A stretch of DNA of 64,000 bases from Pseudomonadota bacterium (GTDB lineage Bacteria; Pseudomonadota; Gammaproteobacteria; Steroidobacterales; Steroidobacteraceae). Both the position numbers and the translations under genes were made by a program. This document shows, piece by piece, positions 54,263 to 63,156 of the stretch. The notes under the pieces are model-generated. The model was not told the DNA's origin, ran no database searches, and saw nothing but the letters and a program-made list of their open reading frames with translations. Position 1 is the stretch's first letter. The number at the start of each line of letters is the position of its first letter. Location: the NCBI GenBank assembly GCA_037200975.1, contig JBBCGI010000001.1, positions 1,302,001 through 1,366,000 of the forward strand, given 5' to 3'.

Positions 54263-56168
54263 GGACGACCTCCGATTTCACCTGCTCGATCGCGCGGCCC
54301 GCGGCCAGTCCGCGCTGCCCCGCGGCACCGTCAACGCGAACTTCTATTTCCGGTACTGGCGGAAGCCCCTCACGGCGCGCCACGCGATCCGCCGAGGTTT
54401 CCATCCAGCTACCCAGCAGCCGCAAGGCCTGCGCATCGCCCGCGCGGGCAAACGGCTTCGCGGTGGCGACGAACGCCGCCCCGGCGAGGCGTTCGATGCC
54501 GGCCAGCGCGGGTGCGGGGCGACCGTCCGGCTCGCGCGCCGCCAGCATGCGCAGCTCGAGATCGCTCAGTGCCTGGAAGTGGTGCGCCCCGGCCAGCGCC
54601 TGCGACACACGCGCGCGCACCTGCGCGGTGTTGTTAGAGAGCATCGACCCGAGCGCACGCAGTGCGTCGGACAAGGCATTACGCAGGCTGGTCTTGACCG
54701 ATTCCGGCCACCACGAGCTGAACACGATGGTGACCACGATGTTGCCCACGACGATGCCCACGATGCGGTCTCTCAGGACGGTCAGATCGTTGGCCGGCCC
54801 GTAGCCCTGGAGAATCCCCAGAAAAAATGCAAAGGCCATTTGCAGGCCCGCGTACGCCAGCAGCTCACTACTGGTGGCGACCCAGGCCGCTCCCAGCGCC
54901 ACGAGGGCAATGAGAAAGCAGAGCTGTCCGATATCCGTCAGGTGCGGAAGGACGACGACGATGCAGAGGCCCGCGATCAGCCCGCCGAGCAAGGCACCCG
55001 CAATTCTCAGCAGCAGCTTGTGCACGGTTTCGCCCAGGCTGCTGAGCGCCACGAAGAAACACGTGACGATGGCGGTGCGGATGCCGGGCCAGTCGAGCAG
55101 CATGTAGATGGCATACGAGGCCATGACGGCCGCCGTCGTCTTGAGCGCGAACTGCCAGTAGACGGGATTCGTGAATGCATCGGCGGCGAGCAGGCTCTCG
55201 TGGCGGTGCGGCTCCGAACTACCCGAAGGCACTTCCGCCGGCGCGATCGCACGCCGCAGCTCGGCAAGGCTGTCGCTGAATGCCACGGCGGCGGGAGAGG
55301 AATCCGGTTCATCGTCCGCGGTGTCTGAAGTGGCCGACGCCGGCGCGCGATCGAGCGCTCTAAGGCAGGCGTCCACCTGTGCGGACCAGGCCTCGCGATC
55401 CGCGGCGGGCACGGTGGCGGGCACCACCTCGAGGATGGTCAGGGCATCCAGCAGGCGCGCCAGCGCGTCATCGCCGATACGGCCCGGTCCTTCGGCGCGC
55501 GCGTCGCGTTTCACGCCCAGCAGCGGGACGAGCGTCGCGCGCCACTGCGGCAGCCGGCGTTGAAAGTCGCCGCGAATCAACGCGCCCTTCAACTCCTGCA
55601 GCACCTTCCGGACGGCCCGCCGGATGGTCACCGCGGCGTCATGGCCGAACAGCGCCTGGATGGCGAGCACGATGCTGACGGGCACACCCACGATCACCCA
55701 TCCCCACAGCGCGACCCGGGTGAATATCTCGGTGCTGGGCAACTGGTCGATCAACGAGTGCAGCAACACGAACACGAAGCCCGCAAGGAACGTGAGCTGC
55801 CCCAGTGCGAACGTGCGCGTGGTGAACATCGCGAGGAACGTGGTGAGCGCCATGGCGAGAATGCGCAGCGCGGGCTCGTCCATGTCGATGAACGCGAGCA
55901 GGAATGACAGCAGGATGGCGAGCGTGACCGCGACGAATCCACCGAGCGCCGTCAGCAGCGTGGCGTCGCGGTCGTCCTTGCTGATCAGAAAGACGATGTA
56001 CGCCATGTACTCCGGCGCCGGGATGCGGAAGATCATGGCGATCGCCACCGTCAGCGTGGTCGCGACCGCGATGCGCGTGGCGGCGCCCCATCTTCCTTCG
56101 CGCGGCGCCAGCTCCACGGCCAGCAGCTCCGCAAAGCTCAGGCGCCTCGACTCAGGGAGCGCCGGCAT
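54240..56168 (-). CDS. FUSC/AaeB-family inner-membrane efflux protein (MdtO-like)
   Basis: 642 residues. Two blocks of about six helices (residues 30-175 and 345-500) are separated by a cytoplasmic domain (about 180-330), and a cytoplasmic tail ends the protein: the FUSC family layout. Segments RIPAPEYMAYIVFLISKDDRDATLL and VTCFFVALSSLGETVHKLLLRIAGALLGG are characteristic. Relatives (AaeB, MdtO) export aromatic acids or drugs. It overlaps both neighbours (17 bases with the fusion protein, 23 with the channel), indicating tight coupling. Confidence 0.93.
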   Translation of the reverse strand: MPALPESRRLSFAELLAVELAPREGRWGAATRIAVATTLTVAIAMIFRIPAPEYMAYIVFLISKDDRDATLLTALGGFVAVTLAILLSFLLAFIDMDEPALRILAMALTTFLAMFTTRTFALGQLTFLAGFVFVLLHSLIDQLPSTEIFTRVALWGWVIVGVPVSIVLAIQALFGHDAAVTIRRAVRKVLQELKGALIRGDFQRRLPQWRATLVPLLGVKRDARAEGPGRIGDDALARLLDALTILEVVPATVPAADREAWSAQVDACLRALDRAPASATSDTADDEPDSSPAAVAFSDSLAELRRAIAPAEVPSGSSEPHRHESLLAADAFTNPVYWQFALKTTAAVMASYAIYMLLDWPGIRTAIVTCFFVALSSLGETVHKLLLRIAGALLGGLIAGLCIVVVLPHLTDIGQLCFLIALVALGAAWVATSSELLAYAGLQMAFAFFLGILQGYGPANDLTVLRDRIVGIVVGNIVVTIVFSSWWPESVKTSLRNALSDALRALGSMLSNNTAQVRARVSQALAGAHHFQALSDLELRMLAAREPDGRPAPALAGIERLAGAAFVATAKPFARAGDAQALRLLGSWMETSADRVARREGLPPVPEIEVRVDGAAGQRGLAAGRAIEQVKSEVVHVASAQD

Positions 56169-57180
56169 GATGTATCTTCACCGACGCGGTCATCCCCACG
56201 TGTTGCGCCTGCGGGCGCGGACGATCGAGCCGCACCCACACGGGGAAACGCTGCGCGACCACCACCCAGTCGAGATCCCGCCCCGTCGCCGGCAATCCCG
56301 GACCATCCTGGTCGGAGGTACGCACACCGGCACCGAGACTCTCCACCCGGCCTTCGATGGCGATGTTGCTCTCGGCCATGGTCCAGACGGTCGCCCGGTC
56401 GCCCACCGCGATATGCGGCAATTCCGTCTCGCGGAAATCCGCGATCGCGTACCACGCATCGGACTTGATCAGGCTGAACAGGGGCTGCCCCGGCAGCGCG
56501 AACGTGCCCGCGGCGATCTGCAACCCGACCACGCGCCCGGCGAACGGCGCCCGGAGGGTAGTTAGCTCGAGGTTGCGGGCCGCGTTGGCCGCGGCGGCTT
56601 CCGCGCCCGCCAGCTGCGCCTCGAGGCTGGCCGTGTCGCCCACCGCCTGGCGCGCCTCGGTGGCGGTATTCGTGAGGGCGTTCACGGCGGCCTGCGCGGA
56701 GGCCGCATTCGTACGGGCTTCGTCGAGCTGCTGTTGCGTGACATAGCCGGGCGCCACCAGCGGCTCGAGCCGCTTCACCGTGAGTTGCGCCAGCAGCAAC
56801 TGGTCGCGCGCCTTGCGGACCTGGTCCTGCGCCGCCTGCACTCCCGTGCCCTGCGACACCACCTGCCGGCCGGTGAGGGAAATCTGCGCCGTCAGCGCGG
56901 CCACACGCGCGTGCGCCTCGCGCAATTGCAATTCGTACGACGTGGGGTCGATGAGGATCAGCGGCGCGCCCTGCTCGACCTCCTGGCCGTTGGCGATGAA
57001 CACCTTCACGATGCGCCCGCCGATCTCCGAGGCCATCGCAGCGCTGTAGGCGAAGATGCGCGCGTCGTGTGTGCGCGGCCGCCGGTCGATGACGACCACC
57101 ATCGCGGCCGCGAGCACCACGGCCGCGGCGACCGCCGCCACGGCAATGTTCTTTCCACGGGAACTGGCTGGTTTGTTCAT
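56152..57180 (-). CDS. HlyD-family membrane fusion protein (MdtN-like)
   Basis: 342 residues, almost the size of E. coli MdtN (343). Starts at MNKPASSRGKN (57180). One transmembrane helix (about 11-30), a lipoyl half (SAAMASEIGGRIVKVFIANGQEVEQGAPLILIDP), a coiled coil (about 70-190) and a barrel (TTLRAPFAGRVVGLQIAAGTF, YAIADFRETELPHI) follow. It links the FUSC transporter to the TolC-like channel. It lies 7 bases after the YtcA-like gene. Confidence 0.94.
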   Translation of the reverse strand: MNKPASSRGKNIAVAAVAAAVVLAAAMVVVIDRRPRTHDARIFAYSAAMASEIGGRIVKVFIANGQEVEQGAPLILIDPTSYELQLREAHARVAALTAQISLTGRQVVSQGTGVQAAQDQVRKARDQLLLAQLTVKRLEPLVAPGYVTQQQLDEARTNAASAQAAVNALTNTATEARQAVGDTASLEAQLAGAEAAAANAARNLELTTLRAPFAGRVVGLQIAAGTFALPGQPLFSLIKSDAWYAIADFRETELPHIAVGDRATVWTMAESNIAIEGRVESLGAGVRTSDQDGPGLPATGRDLDWVVVAQRFPVWVRLDRPRPQAQHVGMTASVKIHHAGAP

Positions 57181-57187
57181 GCGGTTT

Positions 57188-57460
57188 TCAGGCGAGCCAC
57201 AGCAGCCACAACGCGAACGTGGCGGCGCAGGCAATCGCGACGATGACGACGAAGGGGACGGGAATTTCCTCGAGCAGCCCGGTCTTCTTGAAGAAGGCGC
57301 GCGCGATCAGCGCGATCGCGATGCCGCCCAGCGCGCACACCATCCAGGAGGGAAAATAAGACCCGAGGATGTTGCGCGACGGGGCGCGGCTGCAGCCGGC
57401 GAGCGTGGCCGCAGCGATCACCGCGATCCATGGCAGCAATGAGGTCTGGTGCCGGTGCAT
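57188..57460 (-). CDS. YtcA-like small lipoprotein/membrane protein
   Basis: 90 residues. A lipoprotein signal with lipobox AAATLAGC is followed by SRAPSRNILGSYFPSWMVCALGGIAIALIARAFF and a second helix pair ending in LWLLWLA. The PSRNILGSYFPSWMVC stretch is the YtcA family pattern. In E. coli ytcA also neighbours mdtNOP. Role unknown; probably an accessory of the efflux complex. Begins the operon, 6 bases after the second poxB-like gene. Confidence 0.85.
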   Translation of the reverse strand: MHRHQTSLLPWIAVIAAATLAGCSRAPSRNILGSYFPSWMVCALGGIAIALIARAFFKKTGLLEEIPVPFVVIVAIACAATFALWLLWLA

Positions 57461-57466
57461 CTTGGG

Positions 57467-59179
57467 CTACAGGAAATTGTCGGCGACCATCTCGAACACA
57501 TCGCCGCCCTTGCCGTGCAGGATGGCCTTCACGGAATACATCGCCATCCCGTAGGTCGGCCCCACCGCCGTGAACGGCGGCATCACCAGCTCCAGCGGCT
57601 CCACTTTCACGTTGAGCAGCGCCGGCCCCGGCTGGGCCAGCCACTCCAGGACGGCGCCTTCCAGCTCTTCGGCCTTGACCACCGTGCGGCCCCACAGGCC
57701 CATGGCCTCGGCAACCTTGCCGAAGTCCGGGTTCTTGAGATCGGTGTAGATAGGCTCCAGGCCCTCGCCCTTCTGCTCGAGCTCGACGAAGCCGAGCTTG
57801 CCGTTGTCGAACACGGCGATCTTGATGGGCAGGTTCTCCTGCACCAGCGTCAACACGTCCCCGAGCAGCATGCTGAAACCGCCGTCGCCACACATCGCGA
57901 TGATTTCACGGTCGGGCTGCGATTTCTTCAGGCCGATGGCCGTCGCGACTCCGCCGGCCATGGTCCCGTGCAACAGGCTGCCGAAGATGCGGCGCTTGCC
58001 ATTGGCGCGAATGAGCCGGCCCGCCCAAACTACCGGCGTGCCGTCGTCGGCCGAGAACACGGCATCCTCCGCGGCGTGCCGGTCGATGAGCGAGGCGAGA
58101 TACTGGCCGGGTATCTTGCCGTGACGGCCCGGCTGCGCGTTGCGCGCCCAGCCCTCGAGCGCCTTGGTATGCCGCTTCACATAGGTATCGCGAAAACCGG
58201 AGTCGGCGCGCTGCGCGACACGCGGCAGCAATGCCGCGACCGAATCCTTGATGTTGCCGACCGCGCCGAACGTGACCGGATGGCGCAGCCCGACCTTGGC
58301 CGGGTCGTTGTCAATCTGGATGATGGTGGCGTGTTTGGGATAGAACTGCGCCCAGGCGAAGCTCGTGCCGAGCAGCAGCAACGTGTCGCAATCGAGGATG
58401 GCGTGGTATCCGGCCTCGTTGCCGATGATGCCGGTCATGCCGACGTTGTACGGGTTGTCGTGTTCGAGGAAATCCTTCGCGCGCGAGGTGTGCGCGATGG
58501 GCGCCTTGAGGCGTTCGGCCAGCGCCACGACTTCATCGTGTGCGCCCTGGCAGCCGGCGCCGCCGTAGATCGTGATGTTGCTGCCCGCCGCGAGCAACGC
58601 GGCAATCTTGTCCAGGTCTTCGTCGCTCGGGCGGATCACCGGCGGATTGGCGTGCACGGAATACGGCAGCTCTTCCGCGGCGTTCGCATCGGCCACGTCG
58701 ACCGGCAGGATGAGTACCGCGACGCCGCGCCGGGTGATCGCCGCCTGGCAGGCCATCACCGTCTTGCGCAGCGCCTGCTCGGGCGTGAGGATCATCTCGC
58801 AGTAGACGCTGCAGTCCTGGTAGACCTGTTTGAAGTCCACTTCCTGGATGAAGTCGAAGCCGAGCTCGCTGCGCAACACCTGGCTCGCAATGAGGATGAC
58901 GGGCGCACGGTTGCGATTCGCTTCGTACAGGCCGTTGATGAAGTGCAGGCTGCCGGGGCCGCAGCTGCCGGCGACGGCCGTCAATCGATCCGTCAGCAGT
59001 GCTTCGCCGTGCGCGGCGAACGCTCCGGCTTCTTCGTGCCGCATGTGCACGAACTGGATGCCGCCGCGTTGCAGGTTGTTGGCGAAGGTGTTCAGCGTGT
59101 CGCCGACGATGCCGTAGCAGTGCCGGACGCCCGCGGCGTGCAGGGCCTCGACGATCACCTGCGCCACTTTCTTGCTCAT
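57467..59179 (-). CDS. PoxB-type thiamine-diphosphate enzyme (second copy)
   Basis: 570 residues with the same three-domain layout as the 31722 gene. The N-terminal Glu is in MRHEEAGAFAAHGEALL, the ThDP motif is GDGGFSMLLGDVLTLVQ...DNGKLGFVELEQ, and the C-terminal tail is YSVKAILHGKGGDVFEMVADNFL. It differs by eye at about half of positions from the other copy. Probably pyruvate:quinone oxidoreductase, but a related keto acid is possible. It lies directly downstream of cyoABCD but has its own CGGGGGATA element 55 bases upstream, so it is likely a separate unit in the same regulon. Confidence 0.88.
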   Translation of the reverse strand: MSKKVAQVIVEALHAAGVRHCYGIVGDTLNTFANNLQRGGIQFVHMRHEEAGAFAAHGEALLTDRLTAVAGSCGPGSLHFINGLYEANRNRAPVILIASQVLRSELGFDFIQEVDFKQVYQDCSVYCEMILTPEQALRKTVMACQAAITRRGVAVLILPVDVADANAAEELPYSVHANPPVIRPSDEDLDKIAALLAAGSNITIYGGAGCQGAHDEVVALAERLKAPIAHTSRAKDFLEHDNPYNVGMTGIIGNEAGYHAILDCDTLLLLGTSFAWAQFYPKHATIIQIDNDPAKVGLRHPVTFGAVGNIKDSVAALLPRVAQRADSGFRDTYVKRHTKALEGWARNAQPGRHGKIPGQYLASLIDRHAAEDAVFSADDGTPVVWAGRLIRANGKRRIFGSLLHGTMAGGVATAIGLKKSQPDREIIAMCGDGGFSMLLGDVLTLVQENLPIKIAVFDNGKLGFVELEQKGEGLEPIYTDLKNPDFGKVAEAMGLWGRTVVKAEELEGAVLEWLAQPGPALLNVKVEPLELVMPPFTAVGPTYGMAMYSVKAILHGKGGDVFEMVADNFL

Positions 59180-59234
59180 GCGTGCTCTCCCGGATGTGAT
59201 GGAGAGTAGTTTGAGCAGCGCGATTGGCGGCCGC

Positions 59235-59251
59235 TATCCCCCGGACGGGTA
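59235..59251 (-). promoter_or_regulatory. CGGGGGATA element (copy e), upstream of the second poxB-like gene
   Basis: Coding-strand TACCCGTCCGGGGGATA, with outer flanks CGC and GCG that extend the palindrome, ending 55 bases before the ATG at 59179 and starting 6 bases after the cyoD stop. The core is identical over 16 bases to the copy at 34318-34333. Confidence 0.6.
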
Positions 59252-59257
59252 GCGGGT

Positions 59258-59632
59258 CTAGCGCTGCATCTCCATCAGCCGATCCATCGGCATCATGGCG
59301 TGGTTCAGGTTCGACATGATGAGCAACGAGCCGAAGATCACGAGGCCGACGACGAAGATGCCGAAGGCGAGCGCGAGGAAGTTGTTAGTCTGGTCGGGCG
59401 CGCTCGAGATGTGCAGGAAGTACACCAGGTGGATCCCCATCTGCGCGACCGCCAGCACCGCCAGCAGGATCGGCACGCTCGGCGCGTAGACGAGCGAGGT
59501 CGACGATGCCCAGAAAGATGCCAGCGTGAGCACGAGCGCGTAGCCGACGCCGATCAGGTAATTGCGCGGGCTGGCGTGTGTGCCCTCGGCTTCCCCCGGC
59601 GCATGCCCCTGCGGTTCACTCGTGACGGACAT
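59258..59632 (-). CDS. cyoD: Cytochrome bo ubiquinol oxidase subunit IV
   Basis: 124 residues with three helices (about 28-48, 53-75, 88-108). The pattern VAQMGIHLVYFLHISS and NYLIGVGYALVLTLASFW matches CyoD. It assists assembly of the Cu/haem centre in subunit I. The ATG overlaps the cyoC stop (TGATG). No cyoE (haem O synthase) follows; the next gene is the poxB-like one, so haem O must be made elsewhere. Confidence 0.93.
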   Translation of the reverse strand: MSVTSEPQGHAPGEAEGTHASPRNYLIGVGYALVLTLASFWASSTSLVYAPSVPILLAVLAVAQMGIHLVYFLHISSAPDQTNNFLALAFGIFVVGLVIFGSLLIMSNLNHAMMPMDRLMEMQR

Positions 59633-60249
59633 CAGCGCGCTCCCAGGTAGACGACGGTGAACACGCCGACCCACACGATGTCGAGCGCGTGCCAGAACAG
59701 GCCGAAGCAGAACAGGCGGCGGCGGACCGCCGGCTGCAGACCGAGTGTCGCGACCTGCAGCAACATCACCAGCAGCCAGACCAGCCCGAGCGTGACGTGC
59801 ACGCCGTGCGCGCCCACCAGCGCGAAGAATGCGGAGAGAAATGCGCTGCGGGAGGGACCCGCGCCGCTTGCGACCATGCCGGCGAATTCCGTCACCTCGA
59901 AGCCGAGGAATGCGGCCCCGAGCGCGAAGGTCACCGTCATCCAGCCGTAGGTAGCGAGCCGGTCGCCGCGTTGCACGGCCAGCGAACCGAAGCCACAGGT
60001 CACGCTCGATGCCAGCAGGCACAAGGTCTCGATGAACACGCGCGACTTGTCGAACAGCGCGGCACCGGTGGGTCCGCCGGCGGTTTCTCCGGACAACACG
60101 GCGTACGCGGCGAAGAAGGCCGCGAACATCACGAAGTCGGACAGCAGGAACAGCCAGAAGCCGAAGCCCGCCACCACGCGCACGGGCGCCGGGCCGCGCA
60201 TCGACAGTGGCAACTCCGCGGTGATGGGCGCCGGCAGCACGGCGCTCAT
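59632..60249 (-). CDS. cyoC: Cytochrome bo ubiquinol oxidase subunit III
   Basis: 205 residues with five helices, as in E. coli CyoC (204). Motifs [46 protein letters not shown] and [16 protein letters not shown] are typical. It overlaps cyoB by four bases (ATGA) and cyoD by one. Inner membrane, part of the terminal oxidase. Confidence 0.95.
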   Translation of the reverse strand: MSAVLPAPITAELPLSMRGPAPVRVVAGFGFWLFLLSDFVMFAAFFAAYAVLSGETAGGPTGAALFDKSRVFIETLCLLASSVTCGFGSLAVQRGDRLATYGWMTVTFALGAAFLGFEVTEFAGMVASGAGPSRSAFLSAFFALVGAHGVHVTLGLVWLLVMLLQVATLGLQPAVRRRLFCFGLFWHALDIVWVGVFTVVYLGAR

Positions 60250-62246
60250 AGCGGTTTCACCCGTGCGACGCGCCCGGCTTCGAAGGCCGAGACTTCATTC
60301 GCGGTGACCACGTCTTCCCGATCCGTGCTCCAGGCCTGCCGCAACACGACGGCAACGGTGCTGGCGAGGCCGAGGATCGCCATCCACCAGATGTGCCAGA
60401 TCAACGCAAATCCGCTGACCACCGCGAAGAACGCGATGAGGAATCCGATCGGCGTGTTGCGTGGTAGATAGATATCGCGGAACGGAGCCGCACCGGTCGC
60501 CGACGCGGCAACTCCCTGTCCACCTTCGATGGGCCGCTGCTGTTTCGCCGTCCAGAAGGCATCCACTCCCGTCACGTTGGGGACGATGGAGAAGTTCCAC
60601 GGCGGCGGCGGCGAGGCCGTCGACCATTCGAGTGTCCGGCCATTCCACGGGTCGCCGGCGGTGGCGGCGCCCTTGCTCCGGTTGCGGATGCTCACCGCCA
60701 GCTGCACGCCGGTGAGGATGATGCCGAGCAGGATGACGACCGCGCCCGACAACGCGACCAGCATCAGCGGCTGCCACTCGGTGTTCGCGTAATGCTGCAT
60801 GCGGCGCGTCGCACCCATGAGGCCCAGCGCGTACAGCGGCATGAACGCGAGGTAGAAGCCCACGAACCAGCACCAGAAGACGGCCTTGCCGAGCCGCTCG
60901 TTGAGCGTGAAACCGAACGCCTTCGGAAACCAGAAGCTGTAGCCCGCCATCACGCCGAACACCACGCCGCCGATGACGGTGTTGTGGAAATGCGCGACGA
61001 GAAACAGGCTGTTGTGCAGGACGAAGTCAGCCGGCGGTACGGCCAGCAACACGCCGGTCATGCCGCCGATCACGAACGTCACCATGAAACCCAGCGCCCA
61101 GTACAGAGGCGCGGAAAACCGGATGCGCCCGCCATACAGCGTGAACAGCCAGTTGAAGATCTTCACGCCGGTGGGCACGGCGATGATCATGGTCATGACG
61201 CCGAAGAATCCGTTGACGTTGGCGCCGGCGCCCATGGTGAAGAAGTGATGCAGCCACACCACGAACGCCAGCACGCAGATCGCCATGGTCGCCACCACCA
61301 TCGAGCGGTAGCCGAACAGCGGCTTGCCGGAGAATGTGGCGACCACTTCGGAGAACACACCGAAGGCCGGCAGGATGAGGATGTAGACCTCCGGGTGTCC
61401 CCACAGCCAGATGAGGTTGACGTACATCATCGCGTTGCCGCCGAGCTCGTTGGTGAAGAAGTGAAAGCCGCAGTAGCGGTCGAGCAGCAACATGGCGAAG
61501 GTCGCCGTGAGGATCGGAAACGAAGCGACGATCAGCAGGTTCGAAGCCAGCGCGGTCCAGCAGAACACCGGCATGCGTCCGTAACCCATGCCCGGGGCGC
61601 GCAGCTTGAGTATGGTGGTGGTCAGATTTATGCCGGACAACAACGTGCCGAGCCCCGAGATCTGCAGAGACCACAGGTAATAGTCCACGCCCACCCCGGG
61701 GGAGTAGGCCAGCTCGGACAGCGGTGGATAGACCAGCCAGCCGGTGCGCGCGAACTCGCCGATCACCAGCGACGCATTCACCAGCAACACGCCGGCCGCC
61801 GTGAGCCAGAAGCTGATGGAATTGAGCACCGGGAAGGCGACGTCGCGCACGCCGAGCTGCAGCGGCACGACGAAGTTCATGAGCCCCACGACGAACGGCA
61901 TGGCGACGAAGAAGATCATGATCGTGCCGTGCGCGGAGAAGATCTGGTTGTAGTGCTCCGGCGGCAGATACCCGGCCGCACCGCCGGCGGCCAGCGCCAG
62001 CTGCGTGCGCATCATGATGGCGTCCATGAAGCCGCGCACCAGCATCAGGAGGCCGAGCGCGAAGTACATGCAGCCGATGCGCTTGTGATCCACGCTGGTG
62101 ATCCACTCGCGCCACAGGTATCCCCACCAGCCCTTCAGCGTCACGAGCACGAGTACGGCGGCGATGGCGAGGCCCACGACGCTCGAGGCGATCATCACGA
62201 TGGGCTGGTCGAACGGAATCGCCGCCCAGGTCAGTTTTCCGAGCAT
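60246..62246 (-). CDS. cyoB: Cytochrome bo ubiquinol oxidase subunit I
   Basis: 666 residues. Haem-copper oxidase core with the CuB/Tyr motif [15 protein letters not shown], the CuB pair [19 protein letters not shown] and the haem ligands in [12 protein letters not shown]. The D-channel Asp is in [11 protein letters not shown]. The C-terminal extension with [22 protein letters not shown] is typical of CyoB. Start at 62246 ([16 protein letters not shown]); the open frame further upstream is the end of cyoA in another frame. Catalyses O2 reduction with ubiquinol and pumps protons. Confidence 0.97.
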   Translation of the reverse strand: MLGKLTWAAIPFDQPIVMIASSVVGLAIAAVLVLVTLKGWWGYLWREWITSVDHKRIGCMYFALGLLMLVRGFMDAIMMRTQLALAAGGAAGYLPPEHYNQIFSAHGTIMIFFVAMPFVVGLMNFVVPLQLGVRDVAFPVLNSISFWLTAAGVLLVNASLVIGEFARTGWLVYPPLSELAYSPGVGVDYYLWSLQISGLGTLLSGINLTTTILKLRAPGMGYGRMPVFCWTALASNLLIVASFPILTATFAMLLLDRYCGFHFFTNELGGNAMMYVNLIWLWGHPEVYILILPAFGVFSEVVATFSGKPLFGYRSMVVATMAICVLAFVVWLHHFFTMGAGANVNGFFGVMTMIIAVPTGVKIFNWLFTLYGGRIRFSAPLYWALGFMVTFVIGGMTGVLLAVPPADFVLHNSLFLVAHFHNTVIGGVVFGVMAGYSFWFPKAFGFTLNERLGKAVFWCWFVGFYLAFMPLYALGLMGATRRMQHYANTEWQPLMLVALSGAVVILLGIILTGVQLAVSIRNRSKGAATAGDPWNGRTLEWSTASPPPPWNFSIVPNVTGVDAFWTAKQQRPIEGGQGVAASATGAAPFRDIYLPRNTPIGFLIAFFAVVSGFALIWHIWWMAILGLASTVAVVLRQAWSTDREDVVTANEVSAFEAGRVARVKPL

Positions 62247-62247
62247 T

Positions 62248-63093
62248 TCAGTGATCCCCGTGCGTCTGCGACGCCCTGTGACCGGACGACACGCGGTCGA
62301 ACAACCCGTCATCGACCACGGCAAACGTCGTGACGCCCTGCGCGTGCGCCGGCAGCGCCAGCGCCGCATAGGCCGGCGCATCGAGCGTTCCGCCGCGGGT
62401 TTTCGTCGCTTCGACCCAGGACGCGAACTGCGCGGCGCTCACGGCGTCCACGTTGAACCGCATGTCGGAGAAACCATCGCCGCTGAACTGCGCCGAGAGG
62501 CCTTGATACGTACCGGGATGGTCCGCCTGTAGATAGAGCTGCGTGGTCATGCCCGGCATGGAATAGATCTGGCTGCCGAGCTGCGGGATGAAAAAACTGT
62601 TCATCACGCTTTCCGAGGTGATGCGGAAGTGCACCGGCACACCCACCGGAACGGTCAAACTATTCAGGCTGGCGATGCCCTGCGCCGGATAGATGAACAA
62701 CCAGCGCCAGTCGAGTGAAATCACGTTCACTTCGATGGCGGGCACCGGGCTGTCGAGCGGGTCGGACGGGTGCAGCCGGTGCGAGCCGATCCAGGCCACT
62801 CCGCCGAGGTAGCAGATCAGCAGCGCCGGAATCGACCAGGTGATCATTTCGATGCGCCCGGAATATTCGAAGTCCGGCAGGTAACGCGCGCGCCTGTTGC
62901 CGGCGCGGAACCACCAGGCGAACGCCAGTGTGAGCAGGATGACCGGCACGACCACCGCGAGCATGACGGTGGTGGCATCGAACAGGATGAGACGTTCCGC
63001 CGCGCCCACCGGGCCGCGCGGATCGAGCACGCCTTCCTTGCAGGATGTCAGTCCGAGCAATACGGGGACGAGGATGAACACGCGTGCTTGCAT
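62248..63093 (-). CDS. cyoA: Cytochrome bo ubiquinol oxidase subunit II
   Basis: 281 residues. A lipoprotein signal ([10 protein letters not shown]) is followed by two helices and a cupredoxin domain ([43 protein letters not shown]). The CuA-binding Cys pair is absent, as expected for a quinol rather than a cytochrome c oxidase. First gene of cyoABCD. The regulatory palindrome at 63127-63145 lies 33 bases upstream of the ATG. Slightly shorter than E. coli CyoA (315). Confidence 0.96.
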   Translation of the reverse strand: MQARVFILVPVLLGLTSCKEGVLDPRGPVGAAERLILFDATTVMLAVVVPVILLTLAFAWWFRAGNRRARYLPDFEYSGRIEMITWSIPALLICYLGGVAWIGSHRLHPSDPLDSPVPAIEVNVISLDWRWLFIYPAQGIASLNSLTVPVGVPVHFRITSESVMNSFFIPQLGSQIYSMPGMTTQLYLQADHPGTYQGLSAQFSGDGFSDMRFNVDAVSAAQFASWVEATKTRGGTLDAPAYAALALPAHAQGVTTFAVVDDGLFDRVSSGHRASQTHGDH

Positions 63094-63126
63094 GCGTTGA
63101 TCATCGGTAAACGCGGGGGTGCGCCG

Positions 63127-63145
63127 TATCCCCCCGATGGGGGTA
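63127..63145 (-). promoter_or_regulatory. CGGGGGGATA element (copy f), upstream of cyoABCD
   Basis: Coding-strand TACCCCCATCGGGGGGATA, a near-perfect palindrome lying between the LuxR-type regulator stop and cyoA, 33 bases before the cyoA ATG. The best-formed of the five copies. Confidence 0.6.
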
Positions 63146-63156
63146 CGCGCGCCGGG

